A DNA stretch of 64,000 nt from Lenzites betulinus. Lineage: Eukaryota; Basidiomycota; Agaricomycetes; Polyporales; Polyporaceae. The notes below the pieces were generated by a model. That model saw only the letters and a program-made list of their open reading frames with translations. It ran no database searches and was not told the origin of the DNA. Below, piece after piece: positions 12,942-22,066 of the stretch. Location: contig JABYQU010000024.1 of assembly GCA_022264855.1 (NCBI GenBank), positions 372,001-436,000 of the forward strand. The letters are read 5' to 3'. Within the stretch, counting starts at the first letter, position 1. Each line of letters begins with the position of its first letter. The position numbers and the translations under genes were made by a program.

Positions 12942-13737
12942 CGTAAAGACAGCAAATAGCGGGCGACCTGCGCAGGGAAGGAGAAGAGTATACCAGATAG
13001 TAAGAAAAGAGGGATCCGAGACGAAACCGTGCAGCCTTCCTTCGACCGGAGCGCGAGGGAGGTCACAACGAGGAGAAGGGCGTGTCGGGCCATCGTATAA
13101 GTATATCGCATCCAGGGGCGGTACGGCGCGGCGAGCAAGCTGGCAACCAACCAGAACACACTGCATCTCATCAAACCCGACAGTACGGGAAGACGCGCGG
13201 TAAATATTGTCCCCTGCGTGCCCATTGGCCAATCATTTCCACACGCAGCACTCGACAGGCACCCGCCCGCAAATCCGTCTCTCTCCGCCGTGGCAGCAGT
13301 CTGGCGGCAGCCAAGCAGCCCGGCCAAGAGCTCAAGACATACGCAGCCATCTGCCCAGACACCGTGCAGTCTACACAGGTTGAGTACTAAGTCCTCACGG
13401 CTTGACATACATATGCATGGAGATGTGCTACTCATGTCTTCGCACGCGGATCGTGGTCACGTGGTGACGCGGTCGTCCGCAGCTTCACCTATACTTATAC
13501 ATATTACTCGGTAGCGCCGACGGGCGGCATTCCCCGCTACCTCTAAGGATAGTCTCCAGATGGAGGCATGCATGCTACGAAGGGTCTGATCATATTTTCC
13601 ACGTTTACTGGTACATGTTTACTGCTACAGGTTATAGAGATGGGGTTCAGAGGACAGTCACCTAGTACGATCAAGGTTTAACGCACTGCGAAGGAAGTGT
13701 TATCTGTAAGCAATTGCGCACGGCAGTGCAAACAAAC
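12942..13737. other. Intergenic, upstream of the protease
   Basis: Holds the upstream region of the protease. Open frames here are antisense or chance frames. No repeat or RNA gene recognised. Confidence 0.4.
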
Positions 13738-14554
13738 TTACGTGGTATTCCGGTAACAGGCAAGTACGGCGTCTGCATGGGCGATGCTGCGATCGCTCTC
13801 GGGCAACGTAGTTACGGGGATCTCGCTGTTTTTGGTAGAAAATTTGAAGAAGGGTTGTTGATCGGCGAACGCCACTGCGGTTTTGTACGCGTCGTGCATT
13901 CCGATGAAGTATGCTGTGCCATACGCGCTGGAGGGTGTTATGGAGTAGGCGAGGTCAACAAGTCGAGGGTGCCACATGGGTGGTGTGTCGGGGTTGCGGT
14001 CGGTGGTGGACTTCACGGCGGTGTCGGTCGTAAGGTGCAAGATTATCAGAGCAAGATGTACTGCGCTGGACGGTGTCTCGGTCTGAATTGAAAAATGCAC
14101 GGCGTGCGTCGCGTAATTGTGGTTGAGGCCGCTTCGGATGTGGAGTTTGTCCCACATAAGCAGAGTGGGCGGGAGTGTGATGTCGTCACGACGGTGAACG
14201 TCGTACACTCCTCCGTTGGCAGGCTGTAGGCCGAGGGGTTAGTGAGGGTAACTGCAAAGTGCAGCGGCGGTGGAAAGATGTACGGCAAGTAGCTCCGTTA
14301 TGACAGGGAACAGCGCAGTAGTTCCCAACTCATACACCGTATTGACGACACCGAGGATAGTTGCACGGTTTGCATGGGTGTATTTGATACCGAAACCCTC
14401 GTCCGGGAAACCGTGGGCGGTTCGACCTGTTGTGCGACGGGACGTTAGCTAGCTTTCTATTGGCAGCGGAAGCGGGATCAGACTGACGTTGTTGTCCATC
14501 CTGTACGTAGGGATTTCTGCCGAACAAGTAGAAGTGGGAAGTGGGGTTGGACAT
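13738..14554 (-). CDS. Orphan protein, family A copy 1
   Basis: I do not recognise this protein. Three exons: 14554-14488, 14426-14284 and 14223-13738, about 231 residues, all joining in frame. The start gives MSNPTSHFYLFGRNPYVQDG; after the first splice comes HGFPDEGFGIKYTHANRATI, then VVNTVYELGTTALFPVITEL; the third exon has PANGGVYDVHRRDDI, PSSAVHLALIILHLTTDTAV, PRLVDLAYSI and HDAYKTAVAFADQQPFF. It is a clear paralog of the gene starting at 21688: both share the GFPDE block, both have a second exon of exactly 143 bases, and both introns are at the same positions and phases. No signal peptide is obvious; the LALIILHL stretch is hydrophobic but short. The end may instead be a TAA just after one more small intron. 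Confidence 0.7.
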
Positions 14555-14780
14555 GATTCTGAAGGGCGGCGGGGAGAGGGGAGTTGCCAGCGGGCGTTAT
14601 GAAGGCTAGACGGATGTGGAAGACATAGGGGTACGGGTGGTAAGCATGATTCCGAAAGTCTGTTGTCGATCGCGGGAGCTCGATTCACGTGTGAGATGTC
14701 GTTCCATTAACCATTCGCAAGGTTGCCGCAGGCGATGATGCGGACGAAGAAGAAGAGAGATATATTTGGGAGACCACGGT

Positions 14781-15403
14781 CTATAGCGGTGGGGCAGGTG
14801 TAATGCCCAGGAAGCGCATGAGGTCGGTCGCGTTTACATAGTTAGAGTGGAGCTCGTTTGGTGCGGTGGTGAGGAATGTACGAGTCGGATCGAATCTCGA
14901 AACGTCGAGTTGGAGTTCGAGGCTGTTCTCGACACCTGGTAACCATTCATCTAGTCTAATGGTGATGATGATAGGTTGCTGTGGACGGTTGTTAGCGTCA
15001 GTAAGGGCGATGCAATGAGGGTTCGGAGTACAGCACCTGTAGGTGGTCATCTTGGACTCGCTCAACGATAACAAAGGTAGGCATTTGTAGAGGGCAGGCT
15101 GGTACGAAGATCCTTGTTCCCTCGGGCGGCACTGTCGTCGTACTCAAATTTTCGGGTAGCGATTCGTACCGGGCTGCGTCGATCCAAGTGGAGTGTTGAT
15201 CTTTCTCTCTATAGATGTATAGCTCGACATGGATTACGCGCTACGAAAGATCTTGGTTAATGGATGATGCAACGGTGTAAGTGGACGGTCATTACGTTAC
15301 ATTGGCTATTCAGAGCTAGGCGGCCGGTGTCAATGTCGACGTGGACGGTGATGAAGTAAGTATCTTCGTCGTTAATGTCGGGAAGGCTGTTTGTAGGGAC
15401 CAT
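14781..15403 (-). CDS. Orphan protein, family P copy 3, first-exon frame unresolved
   Basis: Third member of a tandem family I do not recognise. Exon 2 (15240-15037) and exon 3 (14978-14781) join in frame and match the neighbours: RVIHVELYIYREKDQHSTW, then RIFVPACPLQMPTFVIVERV, then PIIITIRLDEWLPGVENSLE, ending GITPAPPL. A first exon at about 15403-15301 (TNSLPDINDEDTYFITVHVD) resembles the first exons of the paralogs and ends at the same kind of donor, AAT|GTAACG. As written, however, it is one base out of phase with exon 2. Either this copy is broken, or one base is wrong, or the true start is elsewhere. Proposed size is about 168 residues. Confidence 0.55.
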
Positions 15404-15789
15404 TCGGATGTGTTCGTTAAAGGATCGTGCGTTGTTGCTGCACATGACGTGTGTGAGTATTGGAACTCCATTACGGCGTCAGCAGGGCGTCGGGACGTAC
15501 AGAGGCATTTCTGCACGGATGTGTGCGGTGGGTTGCGATTGTCGAGGTGATCTGTGTTAAGATGGAGCACAAGCAGGGAAGGGTTAGCGGTAAAGGGTCG
15601 CAGCTGCGCTACAAACGGAGTTCCGTGCAATCGAGACAGGAGGTTTGCAATGCATAATAGTAAGGGGTGGAGGCTGTTCAGACAAAGGATTGCCGGCACC
15701 ATAGTTAGGAGAGCTTGGTCGCGATCTCATTTAGATTTGTTTCTTGTCTACGTTCTCGCTAGAGTATATACGGTTAGGACATGATATTG

Positions 15790-16317
15790 TTAATCCCGCA
15801 TGATCGTCAGCGAGTTCGTTCTGTCAGCGCGGGGAAGTCTGTATGAGGAGACGGTCATGTTTAAGGTGTCGGGTACTCCTGCCAACCACTCGGTAACGTT
15901 TATGATGATCAGGCGTCGAGTCTGTGTGGGGCTGTAAGTCGCTGTTGGTTTTTTTCGAGTATGCTCATACCGGGAGGGGCAATCCTGCGATGTGGGTAAC
16001 GATGACGTAGATAGGGGATAACAAGGCGTTGTCGGGAATGAAGGAGGAGGCTCCCGGGGCGGGTGGCCCGATTTGACGTGCTCGACCGACAGGGTCGCCT
16101 AGGGGGAATGTGGATAGGAGCATTCCGGAAGTGGCGACTACGGAGGTGTTCCGAGCATCCGTTCGGATGATGCGTACGGCAAGCGTAAGAACACGCTGCA
16201 ATGGCGGTGTTACACATATCATGGAGTAAGGGATTTTGTACGGCTTACATTGGATAGATCTTCCGTCGTTTCGGGGAGCTGGATGTGGAAGTTGAAGGTT
16301 GTGTGAAGTTGGCTCAT
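15790..16317 (-). CDS. Orphan protein, family P copy 2
   Basis: Complete three-exon gene of 141 residues: 16317-16249, 16195-15971 and 15921-15790. It reads MSQLHTTFNFHIQLPETTED, then RVLTLAVRIIRTDARNTSVV, then SSFIPDNALLSPIYVIVTHI, then LIIINVTEWLAGVPDTLNMT. Exon 2 is exactly 225 bases, the same as in the upstream copy. The alternating hydrophobic pattern suggests a compact beta-rich protein (inference). No known domain, signal peptide or helix bundle is visible. It sits head to tail with the other two copies on the same strand. Confidence 0.7.
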
Positions 16318-16427
16318 CAGGGTAGCGATGCTGGCGGAGAAGGTGAAGGAGTATTTCACTCGGTGTGTGGGTGGTCGAGGGAAACGTGATTCTCATTAGG
16401 GATGTACAAGAATGGACTAGATACGCA

Positions 16428-17153
16428 TTAGCGGGGCGATGGATGATTTGTATTAGGAGGATCTTCAACCATAGCATCATCGGGCGTTCCATGATCGAAA
16501 CGCACTGCGGACTGTGTACCTGACCGGGCGGGGAGACTAGACAGGACGGCGCGTAAAGCATTTGAGGTTGTGTACTCGCTGTTCAGTGTGCGTAGAGTGT
16601 CTGGATGAGGTGGTAGTAGAGCGATTGCGCGCGCAGCTCGCGTCTCTGAGTCGATGTGGCGGGCATCGACATGCACGCGGAGGGGATCGTCGTCTGTTGG
16701 AAGCCACTCAGAGATGGAGATTGCAATGAGCAGGCGGGACTTTCATAGACGGTATCGTAAGTGAGAGGTTTGGTCAGTGTGTGTAAGATGCTTACTTCGA
16801 GGATGGTGTCGAGCACACGGGACACGACGATGTAGATGGGGGAGGTCATGGCATTGCGCGGCATGAAGTATCGCACTCCTTGTATGGTCGGTGCCGTAGG
16901 TCTTTGCATGAGGCGTCCCGGTTGATACGGGTGGGGGGTTATGACTTGGTCAGACGTGACTTCGACAGCAGTGTGGCGTGAGTCGATGCGGCGTATGAAG
17001 ACGGTGAGCAGAAGTTGTCTCTGTAGGCGGCTTAGTTGAATGACTATGAAGACGAGTGTGGGTACGTACGCGTTCGCTAGTCTCCGGGTGTAGAGGTAAG
17101 TGTATGTATATGGGAATGTTTAGCGTGCGGTTGTCGGTGGGAATGGAGGCCAT
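16428..17153 (-). CDS. Orphan protein, family P copy 1
   Basis: Three exons, 17153-17070, 17020-16796 and 16739-16428, giving 206 residues. Sequence blocks are ASIPTDNRTLNIPIYIHLPL, RQLLLTVFIRRIDSRHTAVE, VRYFMPRNAMTSPIYIVVSR and LLIAISISEWLPTDDDPLRV. The block FMPRNAMTSPIYIVV corresponds to FIPDNALLSPIYVIV in copy 2 and FVPACPLQMPTFVIV in copy 3; ISEWLPTDD corresponds to TEWLAGV and DEWLPGV. The third exon is longer here than in the other copies. A plus-strand orphan gene starts close by at about 17.5 kb, so the spacer may hold promoters for both. Function unknown. Confidence 0.7.
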
Positions 17154-17502
17154 GATGGAGAGCGTAAATCAGCGATGCAGGGAAAGGGACGAAGAGGGTT
17201 GTTGGGTGGTGTGCGGCTGGTAGTGAGCGGATGAGCTTTGTCAAATGGTGGACGGAGTTAGGAGTGCGCACATGAACCCTGATGCTCGTTTGGGCATGGT
17301 CAGTCTGTGTAAATGTTATCGGTTTGGCAGTGTTGTGGAGTAATCGGCGATGATGAGCAAATCCGTGAAGCATAAGGTCTATTTAGAGAGCGTCGTATAG
17401 TTCCGTCGCAAAAGTCCCCCGAATCGCACCTTCGCATGTCGGTTATAACTTGTATGTTTGTTCTTTATATCCGGACGAAGTTTTGACCTTGTTGCGTTAC
17501 AG
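17154..17502. other. Spacer between divergent orphan genes
   Basis: Holds the upstream side of family P copy 1 and the unresolved 5' part of the plus-strand gene. The first exon of that gene is probably here but I could not define it. Confidence 0.4.
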
Positions 17503-18594
17503 TCAGACGCGCTATCGTTCCGGCAAGCTGGCCTGGAGGTCTTGGACGTCCTCAGGTCGGCAGTTTCGATCCTCAAGTACAGGACCGTAGTTGGCGCTAC
17601 GTTCCCGAAACGTACGAAGAGGTCTGCGATTGGGCCCTAGTTGTCAAACAGGGCGATGACGAGTCATCGGTGTGGTCAACCAGAGCATTGGTTTACCATC
17701 CGTTGGTACTGCCGTCGAACATGCGTGCGCAGTTACGCCCTGTCGTGTTGGTGTTGCAAGGTTTTCTTGGAGATTTCAACATTTCTCCTCTTGGGAACTG
17801 GGACAAGTAAGTGAGCGTTGAGTTCATCAGATCGCGCGCTGATGATACGCACAGGAGAGATCGTAGCGCACCTGGTGCTGTTCAGTACTTGACGTTGGAG
17901 TCGGGGGGCGTCGAGGACGTATTCCGCGCTCAAGTACAGGCTCTTCAACATATTCGCGCCTTCATTCGCGCAAAGGTGGGGGCGGAACTTGACGAGGAGG
18001 TGGATCTTGGCGATGCAATTATGTTGGAGCGGTCAGTGTTCACAAAGGTATGCGGGCATGGTAGCAGCACAGTGCAGATTGCTTACAAGGACTGTACAGG
18101 TGCGGGCATCTGGTACGCAGCTGCCGGCGGTGCACTTGAGTCACGCGTCCGATCCGGGTGGTCGTGCTCGCAAGCTTGGGCTTGAGTGGCGGGTGGACCA
18201 TGTTGTGCAAACTGGCGCCCGCCGCGAGAACGGCCAGAACATGGCTGTCGCTCCAACATCGTTTCGCCAGGGAGATTTTGTTGAAGTAGGAGTATTTGCG
18301 GAAATCCAATATGGACGCCGTCAGAGGCGTACGGGGTCTATCATCAAGTTTGCGATGAAAGAGGTGGTACGTCTGTGGACCGCGGAGGATGCGGAGGTGA
18401 GTCAGCTGCTACGTATTGAGAACATTCAGTGTACTGAGGTAAATAATATGTAGCGTCGATTCAAACGTACCGATCACCGCGGGGAGGGGGATGGTAGGAC
18501 GTCGCTGACCGTGCTGGAGCTGCCGTCTGTGTTTAACATCGACCAGACCGAGGGGGCAGCAGAGGGGTCTATGATTGTTGAGGAGGCTGTATGA
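17503..18594 (+). CDS. Orphan protein, 5' end unresolved
   Basis: I do not recognise this protein. Exons 17503-17806, 17855-18047, 18100-18396 and 18454-18594 join in frame and end at TGA (18592-18594). Blocks read RPQVGSFDPQVQDRSWRYVP, ETYEEVCDWALVVKQGDDES, LRPVVLVLQGFLGDFNI, LESGGVEDVFRAQVQALQHI, LGLEWRVDHVVQTGARRENG, then RQGDFVEVGVFAEIQ and MKEVVRLWTAEDAE. The C-terminal tail is acidic. The first visible exon begins after a TTACAG acceptor in mid-codon, so at least one upstream exon is missing from this model. The GDFVEV segment followed by a basic loop and a hydrophobic strand recalls the C-terminal part of the neighbour at 19.5-20.5 kb, which may be a distant relative. Confidence 0.6.
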
Positions 18595-19467
18595 TTAGGA
18601 AGCTGTATGGTGAGAAAGCTGTATGAGTATGTTTTGGGTATCACCGTAACTTGGAGTTTCGTTTGTGTTCGAAGCCTCCTGGGCTGCCGCGCGCCTGCCC
18701 TTATGGAAGCGCCCAAGTCGGAGACCCGGTGCTAGGGTTAGCGTGGTCGCCAAGCCCGCACCCGCTCTCGCTGGCACGGTCACCATCTCGTGCTCCCCTT
18801 TGAAGCCATCCTCGTTGTAGATGCTGCCGGTCGCTATTAGGGCAGCGTTTCAAGACGGTGGCTGGTTAGGTGGGAATGTACAGGCAGCGGGGTACAGGCA
18901 AAGGGGGGGCAGTGCTCGTTTCGCTGGGTCGCACCACGGCCTTCCGTCGAGACATGTTCACCTGTGCTTGGCCTCCGCTGCATGTTTATCCCTTATCCAA
19001 CGTGCATAGGTTATCCAAATCCCTACAGTCCAGAACCTGCGTCGAAGGCTCCCAGTCTGCGGCTGGATATGCTTGGTAAGTTGAACGAGTACCCAGTCAG
19101 ATGTCTACACGTTTCAATGCTGAAGGATTACGGACGCAGCAGTGCGCGGTGCTACGTGTTACGGTTAAACGGCTGCAGGCCACGGCTGATATAATTGCGA
19201 CACAGCTCGTAGGAAGAGTTCCGGTTGTGAGCGTGAACGCCGCATAGTCCATCGGAGGAACAGGTGTAGTTACGAAAGCGGACAAAAGATATTGATTTCG
19301 TATGAACGATACAAGTACACTCGAGGATAGATGTCAAACATATCAGCAGACAGCGGGCACGAGTCAAGGGGCGTATTATCATTTGGGGCATACATCGGAG
19401 GCTCTGTATTCCAGTACGGGTGAGAGAGCAGTCGAACGTCAAGTGTTCAAAGTGGTCAGCTTACAGG
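18595..19467. other. Spacer inside the orphan cluster
   Basis: Between the 3' ends of two convergent orphan genes. Short open frames exist on both strands but I could not join any into a convincing gene. Confidence 0.4.
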
Positions 19468-20543
19468 TCAGATGAGAGCAGCACTTTCAGGAGGCGGCTC
19501 CTGAAGCGGCCCGGGCCCGACAAACAGCTGGGCGATGCGGAGAAGGTCGAAGTTGACTCCCCATGTCTTCCACGTTCGGCCTGGATTGGCGTTCTTCCCT
19601 TTGAAGCGACGGATGTAGAATTCGACGACTACAATGTCGGAGGGGCTGATGGTGGTCGCTGGTATCTTCTGGTCTGGGTTCCAGCCACGCAGCTCACGGT
19701 CGACGGCACCGTAAGCTTCGCCAAAGATCTGGCTCGATCCACGGGACTTCCTATCAACCCACTTGTTAGCGTATGTTAGGGTGCTGTCCTCCTTCGGCAC
19801 TATGTGGAGAGGTGTTAACGTGGGACACATTTGAAGCAAAGCTACATACGTTGCTCTGGGGCGCAACGGCCTAGCGAGTTGCGTATGGCTGCGTCTGTGT
19901 CTTCTTTACACAACAGACGAAGGCCGATCGTGAATTTCTCGGGGTCCTCAAGGTTGACCCATCGTACGACGCCGACCATCCAAGCGACGATGGCCTTCTC
20001 TTCGTAGCAGAGAAGGCTTTCGAGGTGCGACCAACGCCCGTTCTGTCCATGACCCCAGTCTGCGCTCTCGGGAATTGTCGTAAGACTGTACCGATTGAAC
20101 GCGGGTTCCGTGAAGACACGTAGGCGTTCCAGCCGGCTAAGAAACAGAGGATGTTGGTGTCAGCGGAAATTCGCAGGGACGGTTAAGGTAGTAATACGCA
20201 CGGCCGCACATCGTCTGGCACATAGTCAGGCATTTCCGATGTGTATGGCACATCAGCGTTGGTATCAGGGCTAGGGTGAATTGTGTAGATAGATGAGGGA
20301 GACGCTTTGCAGTTATGAAAGCGGAGTTGCTTACTGCTTAGCTCCTTCTGATGTTGGGGCATCCTCTGTTGAGGTCGTGCTTGAAGACACCTCAGACGGT
20401 GAGTTTGCACTATAGTGTGGTTTACCGGTGCTCGTGGACGTGTGCAAGAGTGAGCAGGACACATACCGAGCACGTTTGGACGGAGATGGCGTCGTTGGAT
20501 CGTCGCGCGCCTTATTCTTACGAGTGCCTGCAGTTCCGGTCAT
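19468..20543 (-). CDS. Orphan protein with basic Ser/Thr-rich N-terminus
   Basis: Five exons join cleanly: 20543-20467, 20409-20335, 20270-20202, 20136-19850 and 19799-19468, giving 279 residues. The N-terminus is basic and rich in Ser/Thr/Pro with a possible nuclear signal (RKNKARDDPTTPSPSKRAR). The core has RLERLRVFTEPAFNRYSLTT, HLESLLCYEEKAIVAWMVGV, PEKFTIGLRLLCKEDTDAAI, YANKWVDRKSRGSSQIFGEA and PSDIVVVEFYIRRFKGKNAN, then WGVNFDLLRIAQLFVGPGPL. I know no function. The basic tail, the PSKRAR motif and the DIVVVEFYIRRF strand could fit a nucleic-acid-binding protein, but this is only inference. Clean introns and frame argue that the gene is intact. Confidence 0.65.
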
Positions 20544-20782
20544 GGTAGGCAGGGATGTCGATGGCGGTGAACGGCGGATGGTGGTATACGTACCAGGGCA
20601 CCGTAGGAAAGGGGTGTGGAGCGGGGGGTAGGGGGTAGGGGGTGGCTATTGCATGGTGAGTAAGCAGTAATCAAATTCAGCGGAAGGGCTAAAGGTTACA
20701 ATGCAATCGAGTGAGACACGCGGATCGACATGTAAGGAAGCGACTAAGCATGGAATAAGGCACTAAGCAATACGGGCATAGT

Positions 20783-21688
20783 TTACAGTCCTTTTAGGGG
20801 CCGCTCCATCGAGTCCGATTCATCCGGTGCGAGCGAGGGCTCTGGGGCGATGTTAGTAATTGACATGGGCTGTGGGAGAAACGACTGACGTTGCATCTTG
20901 AAAACAATGTAGGACACATTCTTCTCCGAGTAGAGTAGAGTCATGGGGGGGCCATGTTGATAGCGGTAGGCCAGAAAGAGAATTTGAGTGGTAAACGGGA
21001 TAAGATTGCCGGTCACCGGCCGCGTGGTTGTACACGTCGTCGATGTAGTCAAAGAACGCGACGCCGGTTGATCCAGACGAACGAAGGTGATAGGCTAGTC
21101 CTTTGAGTTGCGGTTGTCGATGAACGTCGTAGTCATAATGCATGGTGACGTAGGTTCGGATCGCCGTGTATGTGAAGAATAGCATAAAATATGCGAGGTT
21201 GACGGCAGCCATGGGCGGGCGTGACGGGACATAGAAGTATACTTGATACTGCGCTGCATGGCGCCTTCGCAGGTTCGGAGTAAGCTTGCGCCATATGAGT
21301 AGAGCTCGAGTGTCCAAGGTAGAACGACTAATGTCGTAGGTGTATATCCCCTGCGAGAGCGGCTGTTATGGCCGCATGAGATTCTTGCAGCGCGGGAGAT
21401 GTTGACTATAGGCATACCGCGACGAGAGACGGCAACAGAGGAAACACTTCTGTAACTCCAGTTTGAAACACGGAGTTGACCGTATTTAGTATCCCAATTC
21501 GATTGCGGTTCGTGTATACGTGGGAGTCGCTTTCATCCGGAAATCCTTGTTCGCGACGCGCTATGTTAAAAGAGCACCGTTAGTTATTAATGCTAAAGGA
21601 GTGATTGAAACTTACCAATGGCATGCTGCGCGGTCTCCTGCGGTGCAGAACGAAGAAAGAGGAAGTATTCCTTTGGTTCTATGGTCAT
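20783..21688 (-). CDS. Orphan protein, family A copy 2
   Basis: Paralog of the gene at 13.7-14.6 kb. Exon 1 is 21688-21616 (MTIEPKEYFLFLRSAPQETA), exon 2 21560-21418 (143 bases, as in copy 1) and exon 3 starts at 21362. Blocks are EQGFPDESDSHVYTNRNRIG, LNTVNSVFQTGVTEVFPLLP, PLSQGIYTYDISRSTLDTRA, PPMAAVNLAYFMLFFTYTAI, PQLKGLAYHLRSSGSTGVAF and FDYIDDVYNH. After DDVYNH the ORF stays open to 20853, but the next frame gives a more natural tail (NLIPFTTQILFLAYRYQHGP, SEKNVSYIVFKMQRQSF) ending at 20783. That switch would need removal of one base or an unseen intron. An AT-rich TATA-like stretch lies about 45 bases upstream of the ATG. Confidence 0.65.
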
Positions 21689-22066
21689 GGTGAGCGACAA
21701 GGAGTCGAGGAAATGGTGGGATCCATACATATAATATAAAGCTCCTAATGAATGCGACCACAAGCCACGAAGTCCGCCCGCACCAACCCCCTTTAGTTAC
21801 TCGTGTGCAGGGATTTGTTCGAGGCGATACTAAAACGATCGGTAGTAGTGATCGAGTACTGAATGCAGACCTTACCGGTACAGATTCTTGTCGGCCTGAG
21901 GACCGCACGCGAAGTGAGGTTGAAGGGTAATGCTCACGGCATCGTACTGAAGAGAGGTCGATAAGTTAGTGAACGGTGGTTTGAACGAGGACGACTGCTG
22001 AGCGTGTAATGACGTAAGTAGAGACGATCGTGGGAATGATGTCTGAGCGAGTCGTGCAAGTTCATA
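21689..22066. other. Spacer between the orphan cluster and the Helitron helicase
   Basis: Includes the promoter of family A copy 2 (TATA-like stretch near 21735) and the 3' side of the Helitron coding region. A Helitron 3' end (hairpin then CTRR) should lie at or beyond this spacer. I could not fix one; CTAA/CTAG motifs occur but without a convincing hairpin at the right spacing. Confidence 0.35.

Noticed and set aside
13641..13700. CTAG near 13663 as the Helitron 3' end
   Set aside because: The upstream hairpin is weak (3-base stem), the spacing is off, and the next base is not T, so it does not fit the A/T target rule.
13738..21688. Orphan cluster as an integrated virus
   Set aside because: No polymerase, capsid or terminase motif is visible and the genes are full of short spliceosomal introns.
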